A stretch of 64,000 nt of DNA from contig NZ_CP032698.1 in assembly GCF_003627815.1 (NCBI RefSeq), positions 8,060,001-8,124,000 of the forward strand, in the 5' to 3' direction. Of this stretch, positions 1-8,837 are shown in pieces (position 1 is the stretch's first letter; every line of letters starts with the position of its first letter). Origin of the DNA: Streptomyces hundungensis (GTDB lineage Bacteria; Actinomycetota; Actinomycetes; Streptomycetales; Streptomycetaceae). Below the pieces are notes generated by a model. That model was given only the letters and a program-made list of their open reading frames with translations, was not told where the DNA came from and searched no databases. The translations under genes and the position numbers were made by a program.

Positions 1-70
1 CGGGGGATTGGGTTGACGCGGCCGTGGTGGGCGGTGCAGATCCGGTGCTTTCCGCAGCGGAGGCACTCCG

Positions 71-130
71 CCCCACTGCGAGCCCGGTTGCCCCATCGCA
101 AACCCGGTTGCCCGACTACGAACCCGGTTG
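71..130. repeat. 20-bp tandem repeat, three copies
   Basis: Three consecutive 20-base units (71-90, 91-110, 111-130) each end in the block cccggttg preceded by gcgag, gcaaa or acgaa. The third unit overlaps the last codons and stop of the minus-strand membrane protein ending at 116, so the gene's 3' end has been copied downstream of itself. The rest of 1-115 holds no recognisable gene. Confidence 0.85.
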
Positions 131-427
131 TGCGAGCACCCCCGTCACCCACCAAGTGACGATCAACCCGCCCGGCAGGACGAGCAGCGCCGTGATGAAC
201 ATCCACGTGAGCGCCGGAGTGGTACGCGCGGCCAGCTTGCGGCAGAGGGACAGTGCCAGCACGAAGTAGAGGGCGAGGGGAATGAGGAGTAGCTCCAAGC
301 CGGCACCCACGGCGTCATGCCCCTTCTGTGACGCGGGAGTTGGGGCCGGACCGGAGACTTTGACGCGCGATGGCTTGCCTGATGCGTTGCCCTGACATGA
401 GCTCCCCCTTGTTTTGAATGCGTTCAA
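116..427 (-). CDS. Small two-helix membrane protein of unknown function
   Basis: I do not recognise a family. The reading frame from a TTG at 427 gives 103 residues. The first forty or so are polar and may not be translated, since internal GTG codons offer later starts. Two hydrophobic stretches follow, around residues 44-64 (rich in Leu, Ile and Tyr) and 74-98 (LLVLPGGLIVTWWV), so a small integral membrane protein is likely. It lies on the same strand as the TPR gene but beyond that gene's terminator hairpin, so it probably has its own promoter. The stop codon sits inside a 20-bp tandem repeat. The start codon is uncertain. Confidence 0.5.
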   Translation of the reverse strand: MNAFKTRGSSCQGNASGKPSRVKVSGPAPTPASQKGHDAVGAGLELLLIPLALYFVLALSLCRKLAARTTPALTWMFITALLVLPGGLIVTWWVTGVLAQPGS

Positions 428-589
428 TTTACGGGTGGATCATAGCTCTGGGCGTGCGGGGTGAGGAATCCACGTTCGTCTGAACGGCCCGCTACTTGCT
501 CTTGGGCCGCCGTGCATGCCAGCACCGCCGCCCGCCCCGGCCGACGGTGCAGCGACGGGCAGTGAAGGGCAGCCTTGGCGTGAGGCGAC

Positions 590-623
590 GGGCCCGGCCC
601 CCTAGGTGACTGGGGCCGGGCCC
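590..623 (-). terminator. Perfect 12-bp hairpin after the TPR gene
   Basis: GGGCCCGGCCCC at 590-601 pairs perfectly with its complement at 612-623 around a 10-base loop. It lies 11 bases after the stop of the minus-strand TPR gene (635). There is no T tract, as is common for actinobacterial terminators. Confidence 0.8.
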
Positions 624-634
624 GGGGAGGGGGC

Positions 635-3600
635 TCAGCCCTGCTGTCGCCTCTGGTAGTCCTGCCGCAGGGCGTCCAGGATCTGGGCTGCCTCCGCGAG
701 GTCTGCCTTGCGGGCTCGCTGTGCTGCCGTCGCCAGGCGGGCGATGGCCTCCTTGAACTGGCCGAGGCCGTTGCCCTCGACCAGGGCCGCGATCCGGACG
801 GCTTCCGCGCGCGGCGCTTCGCCGTACTCCCCGCCCTGCTCGTAGGCGGCGACGGCGGCCTCCGCCTCGGCCAGGGCCTTCGGGAAGGCTTCGGCGTCCG
901 CGAGGACGCGGGCGCGGCGGTAGTGCACGGCGCCCGCCTCGTACCAGGGGACAAAACCCTCGGTGCCGTCCGGTACGGCGGACCGGACCGCGTCGGCCTG
1001 GGCCAGGTGGTCCAGGGCCACATCCACGGCGTCGGCTCCGCGGGCCAGCATGACCAGACGCGCGAACTCGCACATCATCTGCGTGATCTGGGACGGTCTC
1101 GGGCCCTTGGCGTGCGCGGCGACGGCGCGTTCGTAGGCGCTGCCCGCCGCGTCCCAGCGCTCGGCCATCGCCAGCGTGACGGCCGTCTCCGCCGCCGTCA
1201 TGGTGTGCAGCTCGTGCTCGTCCTCCCATGCGGCTACGGTGTCCGCGAGCCGCAGGAACTCCTCGGCCGCGGGCAGGAACTCCTCCAGCTCGCGCAGCCC
1301 GCGTGCCAGCGTCAACCGCGTCTGGGCGACCAGGCGTTCGTCGAGCGTGGAAGCCGTCTCGTCGGAGAGGACGGATTCCAGTACGGCGACGGCATCGGCC
1401 TGCTGCCCGGCGCGCGTCAGGACGTCGGCGAGTTGGAGCCGGGTGCTGGCGGCCTCGTCGTGGTCCCCGTTCTGGTCGAACCGGGCGGCGGCCTCCGAGA
1501 GATGGCGTACGGCACGGTTCGTGTCACCGAGGTGGGATGCGGCGTGGCCGAGGAGCGCGTGGGTGGGAGCCATGGCGAAGTCGCGGTCGTCGAAGCGGAC
1601 GGCGTCGGCTAGCGCCTGGTGCAGCAACTCCGCTGCTTCCTCCCACTGGTTGGAGGTCAGCAGGAACTGGGCGAGCAGGGCCCGCGGCCGTGAACCGCGC
1701 CAGGGACGACCGGACGCCTCAACGTCTTGCAGCGCCGCACGCAGCTCGGTCACAGCGCGCTCGACGTCACCGCGCCGTCCGGCGAGGTCGGCCGTCAACT
1801 GCCGTGCGTTGGAGGTCTGGTGAGGAACCGTCAGGCGCTCGGCTTCGCTGTGCAGCGTACGGACGGACTCCTCGAACCGGGCCACGGCCGAGCCGGAGGG
1901 CTCCGGCAGTCCGCGCAGAACGTCCTGGTAGGCCGCGAAGATGCGGGAGAACAACACCGTCAGGTATTCCAGCACCCGCGCCGCGGCCGGGTCCTCCTCG
2001 GTCGCGGCCTCCCCGATGCCGAAGGCACCCCCACCGAGCGGGGCCGCGGTCTTGAGGCGTTCCGCCTCGCTCAGCACTTCGTCGAGACCGGCTCGGACGG
2101 CATCCGCATCCAGGCGCTCGGTTGCCTGATCCGCTCCCTGGCCCTCGCCCGCGACGTCGTCCTGCGTGTCGCTGACGGTGGTGGCCGCCCAGGCCAGGAC
2201 GCGGCTGCGCGCGGAAAGCGCGTGCCAGGGCATGCCGAGCCCTTCGAAGAGGACGGTGGCCTGCTTCAGTTCGGCGACGCTCTCCGTGTGGCGGTCCTCG
2301 CGCGCGAGCAGGAAGGCCCGCTGCTCGGCGAGTTCCGCATGGAGCAGGTCCTTGGGGCCGAGCCGGTCGTCGTGCGCGGCGGTGCCGTCGGCGAGGCGCG
2401 CGGCGATGCGGACCCACAGCCGTTCGGCTCCGGGGTGCCCCACGGCTGCCATGCGCCGGGCCTCGCGCACCAGGGCGACGAAGTCCTGGGGGGCCTCCGG
2501 TTCGGCGGGCGCGGGTGTTGCCGCCAGGACCGTCGGCGAGGTCTGGCGGGGCAGGGAGGTCCGCAGCCCCAGCGGCAGCGGCTCCGCCACCAACGGGCCC
2601 TGATTCAGGCGCAGTTGACGGCGGCACGAGACGGCATCGGTGCCGTTGCGATCGTCGAACGCCCTGGTGAGCCGGGATGCCTCGGAGCGTATGTGGGTGA
2701 GGAGTTCACCGATCGTCCAGTTCTTTCCCGGAGGACCGGCGACGGCGGTGCTGTCATGTCCGTCCGCGGCGAGGCGGGCGAGCAGGACCTCGGTGCCGGT
2801 GAGGAAGTCCAGATGGGCCAGCGGAGCGCCGGTCGCCTCGAACAGTGAGCGGTTCTCGGCGAGGATCTCCAGGCCCCGGCCCTCGTTGCGCGAGAGCGCG
2901 CAGAACTCCACGTGCAGGCCGACCTCGTCCTGCATGCCCGTGTTGCCCCTGACCCGCCGGTAGCCGGTGAGGTGGTGGGAGCGGGCCTCGTCGAGACGGC
3001 CCGTCCGCAGCAGCGGCAGCAGGGCACGCGCCTGGCTCATCTGGGGTTCCTCGGTGCAGCCCATGCCCTCGGTGAGGACCGGACGCCAGGTGTCGAGCGC
3101 CCCGGTGTCGTCGCCTGCCAGCACCTGGTGCCAGGCGAAGTGCCGGGTCTCGCACGCTTCGCAGTCGCTCAGCTCGGTACGGGGGCGGGTGGCCCACAGG
3201 TCGTAGGCGTCGGCCACGCCGGCACCGGTGTGGGATGCGACGTGGTAGCGCATCGTGGCCACCGGCTGAAGCCCGTGGTCGGCCCCTTCGTAGCGGATGC
3301 GCATCTGGTCGATCCAGCCGTGGACGGAGGCGAGCGGCACCTCGGGCACCTGGAGCAGGGACGTCGTCACCCACTTGAAACGCCAGAAGACCTGGTGGGC
3401 CTCCCACTGGCTGAACGACGCCGGAGTCGTGTCCCACAGCTTGAGCAGCCGGGCGAAGACGACGGGCGCCTTGCGGTGCTCGCCGGTGAACTCATACGCC
3501 GACATCAACTCGAGGAGGGCCGTGACGAGGACGTCGGGCTCCTCGAAGGGCTCGGCCGCCTCGACGAGCTCTTCGGCGGTGATGGTGCGCTGCCGACCGT

Positions 3601-3658
3601 GCGCACGCTCGTTGTTCTCGCGCAGCGCCTCGACCACGGCCTCGGGGGTGTCCAGCAT
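635..3658 (-). CDS. Large TPR-repeat protein coupled to the Hsp90-like ATPase
   Basis: This 1007-residue protein has no signal peptide or membrane segment and should be cytosolic. It is built almost wholly of helical pairs with the Ala/Leu spacing of tetratricopeptide repeats, clearest in the C-terminal half (for example ARALLPLLRTGRLDEARSH, then repeats around residues 620-1000). A CEAC motif lies near residue 170. Its ATG at 3658 follows the TAA stop of the Hsp90-like gene with no base between them (TAAATG), so the two are translationally coupled and probably act together. TPR proteins are the classic Hsp90 co-chaperones in eukaryotes. A client-adaptor or co-chaperone role here is inference from that and from the gene order. 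A strong hairpin ends the operon. Confidence 0.85.
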   Translation of the reverse strand: MLDTPEAVVEALRENNERAHGRQRTITAEELVEAAEPFEEPDVLVTALLELMSAYEFTGEHRKAPVVFARLLKLWDTTPASFSQWEAHQVFWRFKWVTTSLLQVPEVPLASVHGWIDQMRIRYEGADHGLQPVATMRYHVASHTGAGVADAYDLWATRPRTELSDCEACETRHFAWHQVLAGDDTGALDTWRPVLTEGMGCTEEPQMSQARALLPLLRTGRLDEARSHHLTGYRRVRGNTGMQDEVGLHVEFCALSRNEGRGLEILAENRSLFEATGAPLAHLDFLTGTEVLLARLAADGHDSTAVAGPPGKNWTIGELLTHIRSEASRLTRAFDDRNGTDAVSCRRQLRLNQGPLVAEPLPLGLRTSLPRQTSPTVLAATPAPAEPEAPQDFVALVREARRMAAVGHPGAERLWVRIAARLADGTAAHDDRLGPKDLLHAELAEQRAFLLAREDRHTESVAELKQATVLFEGLGMPWHALSARSRVLAWAATTVSDTQDDVAGEGQGADQATERLDADAVRAGLDEVLSEAERLKTAAPLGGGAFGIGEAATEEDPAAARVLEYLTVLFSRIFAAYQDVLRGLPEPSGSAVARFEESVRTLHSEAERLTVPHQTSNARQLTADLAGRRGDVERAVTELRAALQDVEASGRPWRGSRPRALLAQFLLTSNQWEEAAELLHQALADAVRFDDRDFAMAPTHALLGHAASHLGDTNRAVRHLSEAAARFDQNGDHDEAASTRLQLADVLTRAGQQADAVAVLESVLSDETASTLDERLVAQTRLTLARGLRELEEFLPAAEEFLRLADTVAAWEDEHELHTMTAAETAVTLAMAERWDAAGSAYERAVAAHAKGPRPSQITQMMCEFARLVMLARGADAVDVALDHLAQADAVRSAVPDGTEGFVPWYEAGAVHYRRARVLADAEAFPKALAEAEAAVAAYEQGGEYGEAPRAEAVRIAALVEGNGLGQFKEAIARLATAAQRARKADLAEAAQILDALRQDYQRRQQG

Positions 3659-5521
3659 TTACAGTTCCTTCCTGGGCTCGGAGCCGGGTGCCGCCGTGCC
3701 GGGCTGGTGCATGGCGTGGGTGAGCAGGCCGATGAAGGCCCGGTTGAGCAGAGCGCTCTCACTGGCCCGCAGGGGGCGCCGGCTGAGCAGCAGGGCCTGG
3801 CCGTAGAGCGCTTCCGCGGCGGTGACGGCGAGTCCGCGCTCGGTGATCGTGAGGGCTTGGCGGACCAGCGGGTTGAGATGGTTCAGGACGAGCTGGGCGC
3901 GCGGGGACTCCTGGCGCAGCGAGCCGAGGATGTCGGCCCACAGCCCGTCGCTCTCGGCGGCGAGACTCGACCGGGTCCGCTCGTGGCGCGCCTCCCGGTT
4001 GTCGAGCAGCAGGGCGGGAGCGGTGACGGGCTGGAAGTCCCGCAGGACGACGTCGCAGTCGTGGACGCCGATCGTGTCCCGGGCAACGGCGAGGAAGGAG
4101 GCGGCGCGCAGTTCGGCGGCCGGGTCCACGGCGTCGAGATGCGCGGTGACGGTGGCGGGGTCGAGGTCGGTGACGCTCGTGCCGGGGCGGATCTCGGGCA
4201 GCCGGTGCACGAGGTCGCGGTCGTAGGTGTAGCCGCCGTTCACGACGCCCAGGCCTGCGGCCGCCGCGATGGGGGCGACCTGGCGGAACTCCTCGACGCT
4301 GCGGGTCACCAGCAGAGCCGGGTGCGTCCGCGCGAACTCCTCCAGGGTCACGTTGCCGTCGGTGGTCTCGAACGGCAGCCACGGCAGCACGATGCGCAGC
4401 AGTTCGTCGTCGTAGCGGGCGAGCGCCTTGACCGCGAGGTGGTGGGTGTCGATGAAGCGGTGCAGCAGCGAGGGGTCGCTGGCGGCGAGCCCGGTGAGCC
4501 AGTCACGGATCCGCTCACCCAGCGCGTCCCGTACGGCGGAGAGCGTTCCGTCCTCGTAGAGCGCCTCCCGGGACGCGGTCGGCCGCAGACTGGTCGTGTC
4601 GACCACGCAGCGTACGAAGAAGGCCCATTCCGGGAGCAGTTCGGGGGCCTGGTCCGTCAGCAGCATGCCCTTGAGGTGCACCCGGTGCCCCGCACGCTGC
4701 GCCGGGCTCACGGCCGTCGGCAGCACGTACGCGACGCCGCGCAGGCCGGCCGCCGGAAGGTCCAGCTCGATGGTGTCGAGCGGGGTGAAGTCGAACAGGG
4801 TGCGGCAGTGCGCGGTCATCGCCTCGCGGCGGGCCAGCGGCGAACGGTGCGCCTGCTCCCACGGCGGCGTCTCGTTGACCTGGTGAGACTCGCCCCGCGC
4901 TCCGACGACGGTGACCTCGTGCCGCAGCAGCCCGCCGTAATGCCGGGCGAGTGCGACGACCTGGTCCGGGCTCGTCCACTCCGCGGTGTCGACCCGCGGC
5001 ACGAGCCTGACGGTGGTGCCCGGCTCCGGCACCGTGGAGGCGGGCAGCGTACGGATCGTGTACCGGCCGTCGGAGTGGCCGCGCCATTCGACGGCCGCCG
5101 CCGACGGATCGGCGGCGGTGCGGCTGAGCACCGTGATCTCGTCCGCCACCACGAAGCAGGCGAGGAGTCCGATGCCGAACTGGCCGATGAACTCGCCCCG
5201 GGCGGCGTCGAGTCCGGCGCCGTCCAGGGCGCCTTCACCGGTCCGCTTGGAGCTGCGCCCGATGGTCGCGAGGAACCGGTGGACGTCGGCCTCGGTCAGC
5301 CCGATGCCGGTGTCCGTGACGGTGAGGGTGTCGCCGGTGCGCACCGTGATGGAGCCGGGCGCGCCCGGGTCGATCGCCTGCCGGGCGGTGATGGCGTCGA
5401 CGGCGTTCTGCAACAACTCGCGCAGATAGACGCGGGGGCTGGAGTAGAGGTGGTGGGAGAGCAGGTCGACCAGGCCGCGCAGGTCGACCTGGAAGGTGTG
5501 AGCGGTCTCGGAGTGAGGCAC
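3659..5521 (-). CDS. Hsp90/HtpG-family molecular chaperone ATPase
   Basis: A GHKL-type ATP-binding domain fills roughly residues 10-190: the N-box LRELLQNAVDAI, the DTGIG motif that binds the adenine and magnesium, and QFGIGLLACF as the glycine-rich lid. A middle domain follows, then a reduced C-terminal part, about 620 residues in all. The family folds client proteins in an ATP-driven clamp cycle in the cytosol. I place the start at the GTG at 5521 (protein beginning PHSETAHTFQVDL) because the N-terminal strand of the fold starts there; the frame is open upstream but reads as low-complexity Arg/Pro. The C-terminus ends KEL and lacks the MEEVD tail of eukaryotic Hsp90. It is the first gene of a TAAATG-coupled pair with the TPR gene. 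Confidence 0.9.
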   Translation of the reverse strand: MPHSETAHTFQVDLRGLVDLLSHHLYSSPRVYLRELLQNAVDAITARQAIDPGAPGSITVRTGDTLTVTDTGIGLTEADVHRFLATIGRSSKRTGEGALDGAGLDAARGEFIGQFGIGLLACFVVADEITVLSRTAADPSAAAVEWRGHSDGRYTIRTLPASTVPEPGTTVRLVPRVDTAEWTSPDQVVALARHYGGLLRHEVTVVGARGESHQVNETPPWEQAHRSPLARREAMTAHCRTLFDFTPLDTIELDLPAAGLRGVAYVLPTAVSPAQRAGHRVHLKGMLLTDQAPELLPEWAFFVRCVVDTTSLRPTASREALYEDGTLSAVRDALGERIRDWLTGLAASDPSLLHRFIDTHHLAVKALARYDDELLRIVLPWLPFETTDGNVTLEEFARTHPALLVTRSVEEFRQVAPIAAAAGLGVVNGGYTYDRDLVHRLPEIRPGTSVTDLDPATVTAHLDAVDPAAELRAASFLAVARDTIGVHDCDVVLRDFQPVTAPALLLDNREARHERTRSSLAAESDGLWADILGSLRQESPRAQLVLNHLNPLVRQALTITERGLAVTAAEALYGQALLLSRRPLRASESALLNRAFIGLLTHAMHQPGTAAPGSEPRKEL

Positions 5522-6016
5522 CTGGTGAAGTCTTTCGGTGAGTGTGCCCGCGTGTGCCGTGTGACGGCGCGGGCGCGAACGAGGACGCGGACGCGGACGG
5601 AAGGAGAAGGGGAGGAACGGGAGGCCGCGCGTTGCGCGCGGACCGGGCCGGGGGCGGCGCAAGCGGAACGGGGTCGGTGAACGTGGAGGGACCGGAGCCG
5701 GGCCGGATCTCAGCGGGCCGGGTCTCAGCCCGGCCGAATCTCACCGGGGCCGGATCGCACCCCCGCAAGACCTCACCGGCGCAGCCACCCCGAGCCGGGC
5801 CCATCGACCACGCATCTCGCATGGAACGGATGGCACCCCGGCCGCCCTGCCACTCAACTGCCCACGAAAATAAGCGTGTTGAGTGGAAGAGTGCACACCC
5901 GGAGCCCTGAACCGATGACGCAACAGGGACACTCAGGCCGGGCGCGGCAAGTACCGCAGACGCCCCGGACCGGTCCGCGTCGGTCGATCGGCTGCCCGGC
6001 GGCCCGGCGGCCCGGC
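5522..6016. other. Intergenic region upstream of the Hsp90 operon
   Basis: No gene seen in about 495 bases. The segment near 5690-5780 repeats variants of gccggatctca several times, and an AT-richer patch (aataagcgtg near 5870) is the likeliest promoter zone for the Hsp90-TPR operon. I could not identify a HAIR/CIRCE-type heat-shock operator. Confidence 0.5.
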
Positions 6017-6994
6017 TCAGCGTCTGGCCGCAGACCGCAGCTCCCGGTAGGCCGCCGCGGGATCGGACCCGTTGAGGTAGTGCCACGGGGACTCCGTGAC
6101 CCGCCCCTCGGTGGCGTCGAAGCACTCCCGCGCACCGCCGTGATCACCGGCCAGCGCGAAGGCCATGGCGAAGGTGTTGAGAACCTGGAGCCACGCTCCG
6201 GACCGGACGAAGTCCGGGTGTCGGAAGGAGTGGTCGGCCGCCTCCCGCAGGGAAGCCGTCACCGCGGGCTGCCGCATGTACGAGGTGTCCGGTCCCGAGT
6301 CGAGGGAGAGCCACTGCTCGATGTGTGCCATCGCGACGAGCTGGCCGAGCAACGTGCCTCCGGGCGCGCCGAACGCGGACTCGCGGGCGAAGGCGTGCAT
6401 CTCCCCGTGAGATCCGCTCCACTTGTCGCAGACCTGCTGCAACTGCTGCTGGTGGGCGCCCAGATGGAACGGGTCGCGCCGCACGGCCGCCTCAAACCGG
6501 CGCCGCGCGGTGGCCTGCCCGACCTGGAGCCCGCGGCCGGTCATCTGAAGTCCGAGCCAGGGCGAGGTCCACGACGGCTCGCGCTCCGCGGCCTCGTACA
6601 GGTGCTGCTCGGCCGTGCGCAGCCGGGTGTGGAACACCTTGAACTGGTCACGGGAGACGTGCGAGGCCCGCGCCCCCGTCCGGGCCTCCCAGCCCCAGCT
6701 GACGTAGCGGAACCCCGCCACGAGCCGGGGCAGCGCCGCTTCGGGTTCGGCGTCGACGACCCGGTCGATCCACTTTTCCACCCCCGCCGTGTCCCCGGCG
6801 GCCCGCACCAGCTCCGTCCGGTCCTCGCTCTCGGAACGCGCTTCGAGTACGTCCCGCAGCGTGTCCCAGTCCGCCGACGCCGCGGCCTTGCGGACCCGCG
6901 CGACGTCGGGATCCCCCGAGTCCTTCTGCACGCGCGGTACGAACCGGCCGGCCCGTCTCCCCAGCGTGAGCCCCCATCCACGGAGCACCGCCAT
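6017..6994 (-). CDS. Helical-repeat (DUF4034-like) protein
   Basis: The protein has 325 residues from the ATG at 6994 (MAVLRGWG); an upstream TTG adds eight residues. There is no signal peptide or membrane segment. It is mainly alpha-helical with TPR-like spacing (residues 25-110, then AAEREPSWTSPWLGLQ and the motif FHLGAHQQQLQQVCDKW around 165-185). From memory it resembles actinobacterial proteins placed in DUF4034, whose biochemical role is unknown. It lies on the same strand as the Hsp90-TPR pair, 495 bases upstream of the chaperone gene, so it may belong to the same functional neighbourhood but not clearly to the same transcript. Confidence 0.75.
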   Translation of the reverse strand: MAVLRGWGLTLGRRAGRFVPRVQKDSGDPDVARVRKAAASADWDTLRDVLEARSESEDRTELVRAAGDTAGVEKWIDRVVDAEPEAALPRLVAGFRYVSWGWEARTGARASHVSRDQFKVFHTRLRTAEQHLYEAAEREPSWTSPWLGLQMTGRGLQVGQATARRRFEAAVRRDPFHLGAHQQQLQQVCDKWSGSHGEMHAFARESAFGAPGGTLLGQLVAMAHIEQWLSLDSGPDTSYMRQPAVTASLREAADHSFRHPDFVRSGAWLQVLNTFAMAFALAGDHGGARECFDATEGRVTESPWHYLNGSDPAAAYRELRSAARR

Positions 6995-7105
6995 GTCCCC
7001 ACCCCTTGTTGTCTGCAAACGGGGAGGCCCATGGTCTCTCCCTCGTGAAGGTAGTGACTATCACGCGGGTCGGACAATCGCACACCCATTCATGGCTCTG
7101 GGGCC

Positions 7106-7294
7106 GTGCCCACGAACTCCAGCGAAGGCATGGACTCGACCCGTTGCCGGTTCATGCCCGAGGGTGAACTGATGCCCCGCGGTCTCCTCCGCGTGGGGGA
7201 GGTGCTTCGACTGTTGGAAGGATGCTGCCGGTTGCTGGGCGCTGACATCGTCGAGGGGTCGTTCCACCGCCTCACCCACCGGAGCTCGTCATGA
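7106..7294 (+). CDS. Possible small upstream ORF overlapping the next start
   Basis: A 62-codon frame ends in TGA at 7292-7294, sharing ATGA with the start of the membrane protein at 7291. An internal ATG near 7154 gives a 46-residue peptide (MPEGELMPRGLLRVGEVLRL). No family is recognised and no strong ribosome site is visible. The ATGA overlap is the only argument that it is translated. Confidence 0.25.
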   Translation: MPTNSSEGMDSTRCRFMPEGELMPRGLLRVGEVLRLLEGCCRLLGADIVEGSFHRLTHRSSS

Positions 7295-7809
7295 CCCTCC
7301 CGTTGCCGAACGCCCGAATCGCCGCCCCTCGCTGGGCAGTTGGGGCGGCCTGGGCGACCGTGTTGTGCACGGTGCCGTCATGTGTGTGGCGGCTCTCGCT
7401 CGCCTGCGGGGTCGACGTCGGCTTCACTGGCCGGCTCGGCTCGCTGTACAAGGGAACGTCGATCACGGTCTACGTACTGCTCCTGTCGGTGACCTCGCAG
7501 GCGGCCGCATGCCTGACGCTGGCCCTGGTGAAACCCTGGGGTGAGCGGGTCCCGCGCTGGGTTCCAAGGCTGGGTGGCCGCCGCATCCCACCACTGGTGG
7601 TCGTCATCGCCGCAGCAATGGGTGCCATCGCGGTCATGGCGCTGTGCGCGGCCATCACCCTGGCGCCAAACGGACCGCTGGACAACCCGGACTTCCCCCA
7701 TGGTTCAGCGGGCGTGATCATGGATCTCTGCTATGCCCCGCTGCTGGCCTGGGGGCCGCTGGTCGCCGCCCTCACGATCGCGTACGCGCGGCGCCGTCGG
7801 GCCGAATGA
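7291..7809 (+). CDS. Four-helix membrane protein, unknown function
   Basis: The protein has 172 residues. Four hydrophobic stretches are visible: about 18-38, 58-80 (TVYVLLLSVTSQAAACLTL), 98-120 (LVVVIAAAMGAIAVMAL) and 143-165 (LCYAPLLAWGPLVAALTIAYA), followed by an Arg-rich cytosolic tail (RRRRAE). It resembles small uncharacterised membrane proteins common in Streptomyces. The ATG at 7291 overlaps the stop of a possible small upstream frame. No partner gene suggests a role. Confidence 0.75.
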   Translation: MTLPLPNARIAAPRWAVGAAWATVLCTVPSCVWRLSLACGVDVGFTGRLGSLYKGTSITVYVLLLSVTSQAAACLTLALVKPWGERVPRWVPRLGGRRIPPLVVVIAAAMGAIAVMALCAAITLAPNGPLDNPDFPHGSAGVIMDLCYAPLLAWGPLVAALTIAYARRRRAE

Positions 7810-8043
7810 GGAGCCGCAGCGATTCGCGACGCCCGCGCGACGAACCCGCAAGTGCGCAGGTGCTCGGCCGCTGTTCTGCCGCAGACGGTGAACCGGCGGA
7901 TCACGGGCGGCCGGTGGCTTCACCCGCGTCCTGTAAACCGGTTCCTTGAGCGCGCCTCACCGGCCATGATGATCAGCCGAGTCCGAGTGAGGTCGACCGC
8001 AAGCCCCGCTCGGCCGACGACACTGATGTCCTTTGGGGGATGA

Positions 8044-8640
8044 ATGCCGCGTATAGGGGTCTACTTGGCGCATCCACGGCCTGGCAGCTTCAACCACGCC
8101 GTGTTCCACACCGTCGTGCAGCACCTGCGCCATCTCGGATGCGAGGTTCTCGCGCATGACCTCTGCGCCGAGGAGTTCGCCCCTGGGCTGACTGCCGACG
8201 AGACGGAGACGGTCCGATCTGCCACGGACACGCACGATGCGCAACTGGCCCTCCACCGGGCGGAGGTGGCCACGCTCGACGCCATGGTGTTCGTGCACCC
8301 GAATTGGTGGGGCATGCCACCCGCTGTCCTCACCGGCTGGGTGCAGCGTGTCCTCGCGCCCGGCGTCGCCTACAAACTGGGAACCGCGGAGGGCGAGCCC
8401 GAAGGGCTACTGAGAGCCGGCCGGGCCCTTGTCCTGAACACCTCTGACACCCCTGCCGACCGCGAAGAGGCGGAGTTCGGGGACCCGCTGCAAAGCATCT
8501 GGGCGTCATGTGTCCTGCCCTACGTGGGAATTGCCGATGTTCACCGGGTCGTCTTCCGAACGCTCGCTGACTCGTCCGACGAAACCCGCGCCTCCTGGTT
8601 GCATGAGGCACGTTGTCACGCCGCTGCGTTGCTGACCTGA
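8044..8640 (+). CDS. Flavodoxin-fold NAD(P)H oxidoreductase (quinone reductase type)
   Basis: The 198 residues match the flavodoxin-2 family (NAD(P)H:quinone oxidoreductase, MdaB/KefF-like) along their whole length. The N-terminus IGVYLAHPRPGSFNHA is the FMN/FAD phosphate loop, and MVFVHPNWWGMPPAVLTGWVQRVL (residues 81-104) is the conserved flavin-contacting segment. Such soluble enzymes reduce quinones or electrophiles by two electrons with NAD(P)H. The start at 8044 follows the weak purine run gggggatga. It is monocistronic here, and the physiological substrate cannot be told from sequence. Confidence 0.88.
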   Translation: MPRIGVYLAHPRPGSFNHAVFHTVVQHLRHLGCEVLAHDLCAEEFAPGLTADETETVRSATDTHDAQLALHRAEVATLDAMVFVHPNWWGMPPAVLTGWVQRVLAPGVAYKLGTAEGEPEGLLRAGRALVLNTSDTPADREEAEFGDPLQSIWASCVLPYVGIADVHRVVFRTLADSSDETRASWLHEARCHAAALLT

Positions 8641-8837
8641 CGCATACGGCGTTCCATGCACCTCGCGCGGTAGTGGAGCAGGGATACTCCCGCGCGGCCG
8701 GGCATGATCCGCTCGTAGAACTGGCGGCATCTCCGCCCCACGGCAGAAAGGGAGTTGTAGAAAGATCACCGCGTGGCGCAACCTGGGCTGTCGCGTCACC
8801 CTCTTGTCAGGTGCGCAACCATCGGGGGAGGGGAACT

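Noticed and set aside
1..115. Telomere-like or CRISPR-like repeats at the window start
   Set aside because: Three 20-bp tandem units without spacers and without terminal palindromes; better explained as a duplicated gene end.
2912..5680. Long plus-strand open frame opposite the Hsp90 and TPR genes
   Set aside because: It is a GC-bias shadow of the minus-strand coding frames, with no domain or ribosome site.
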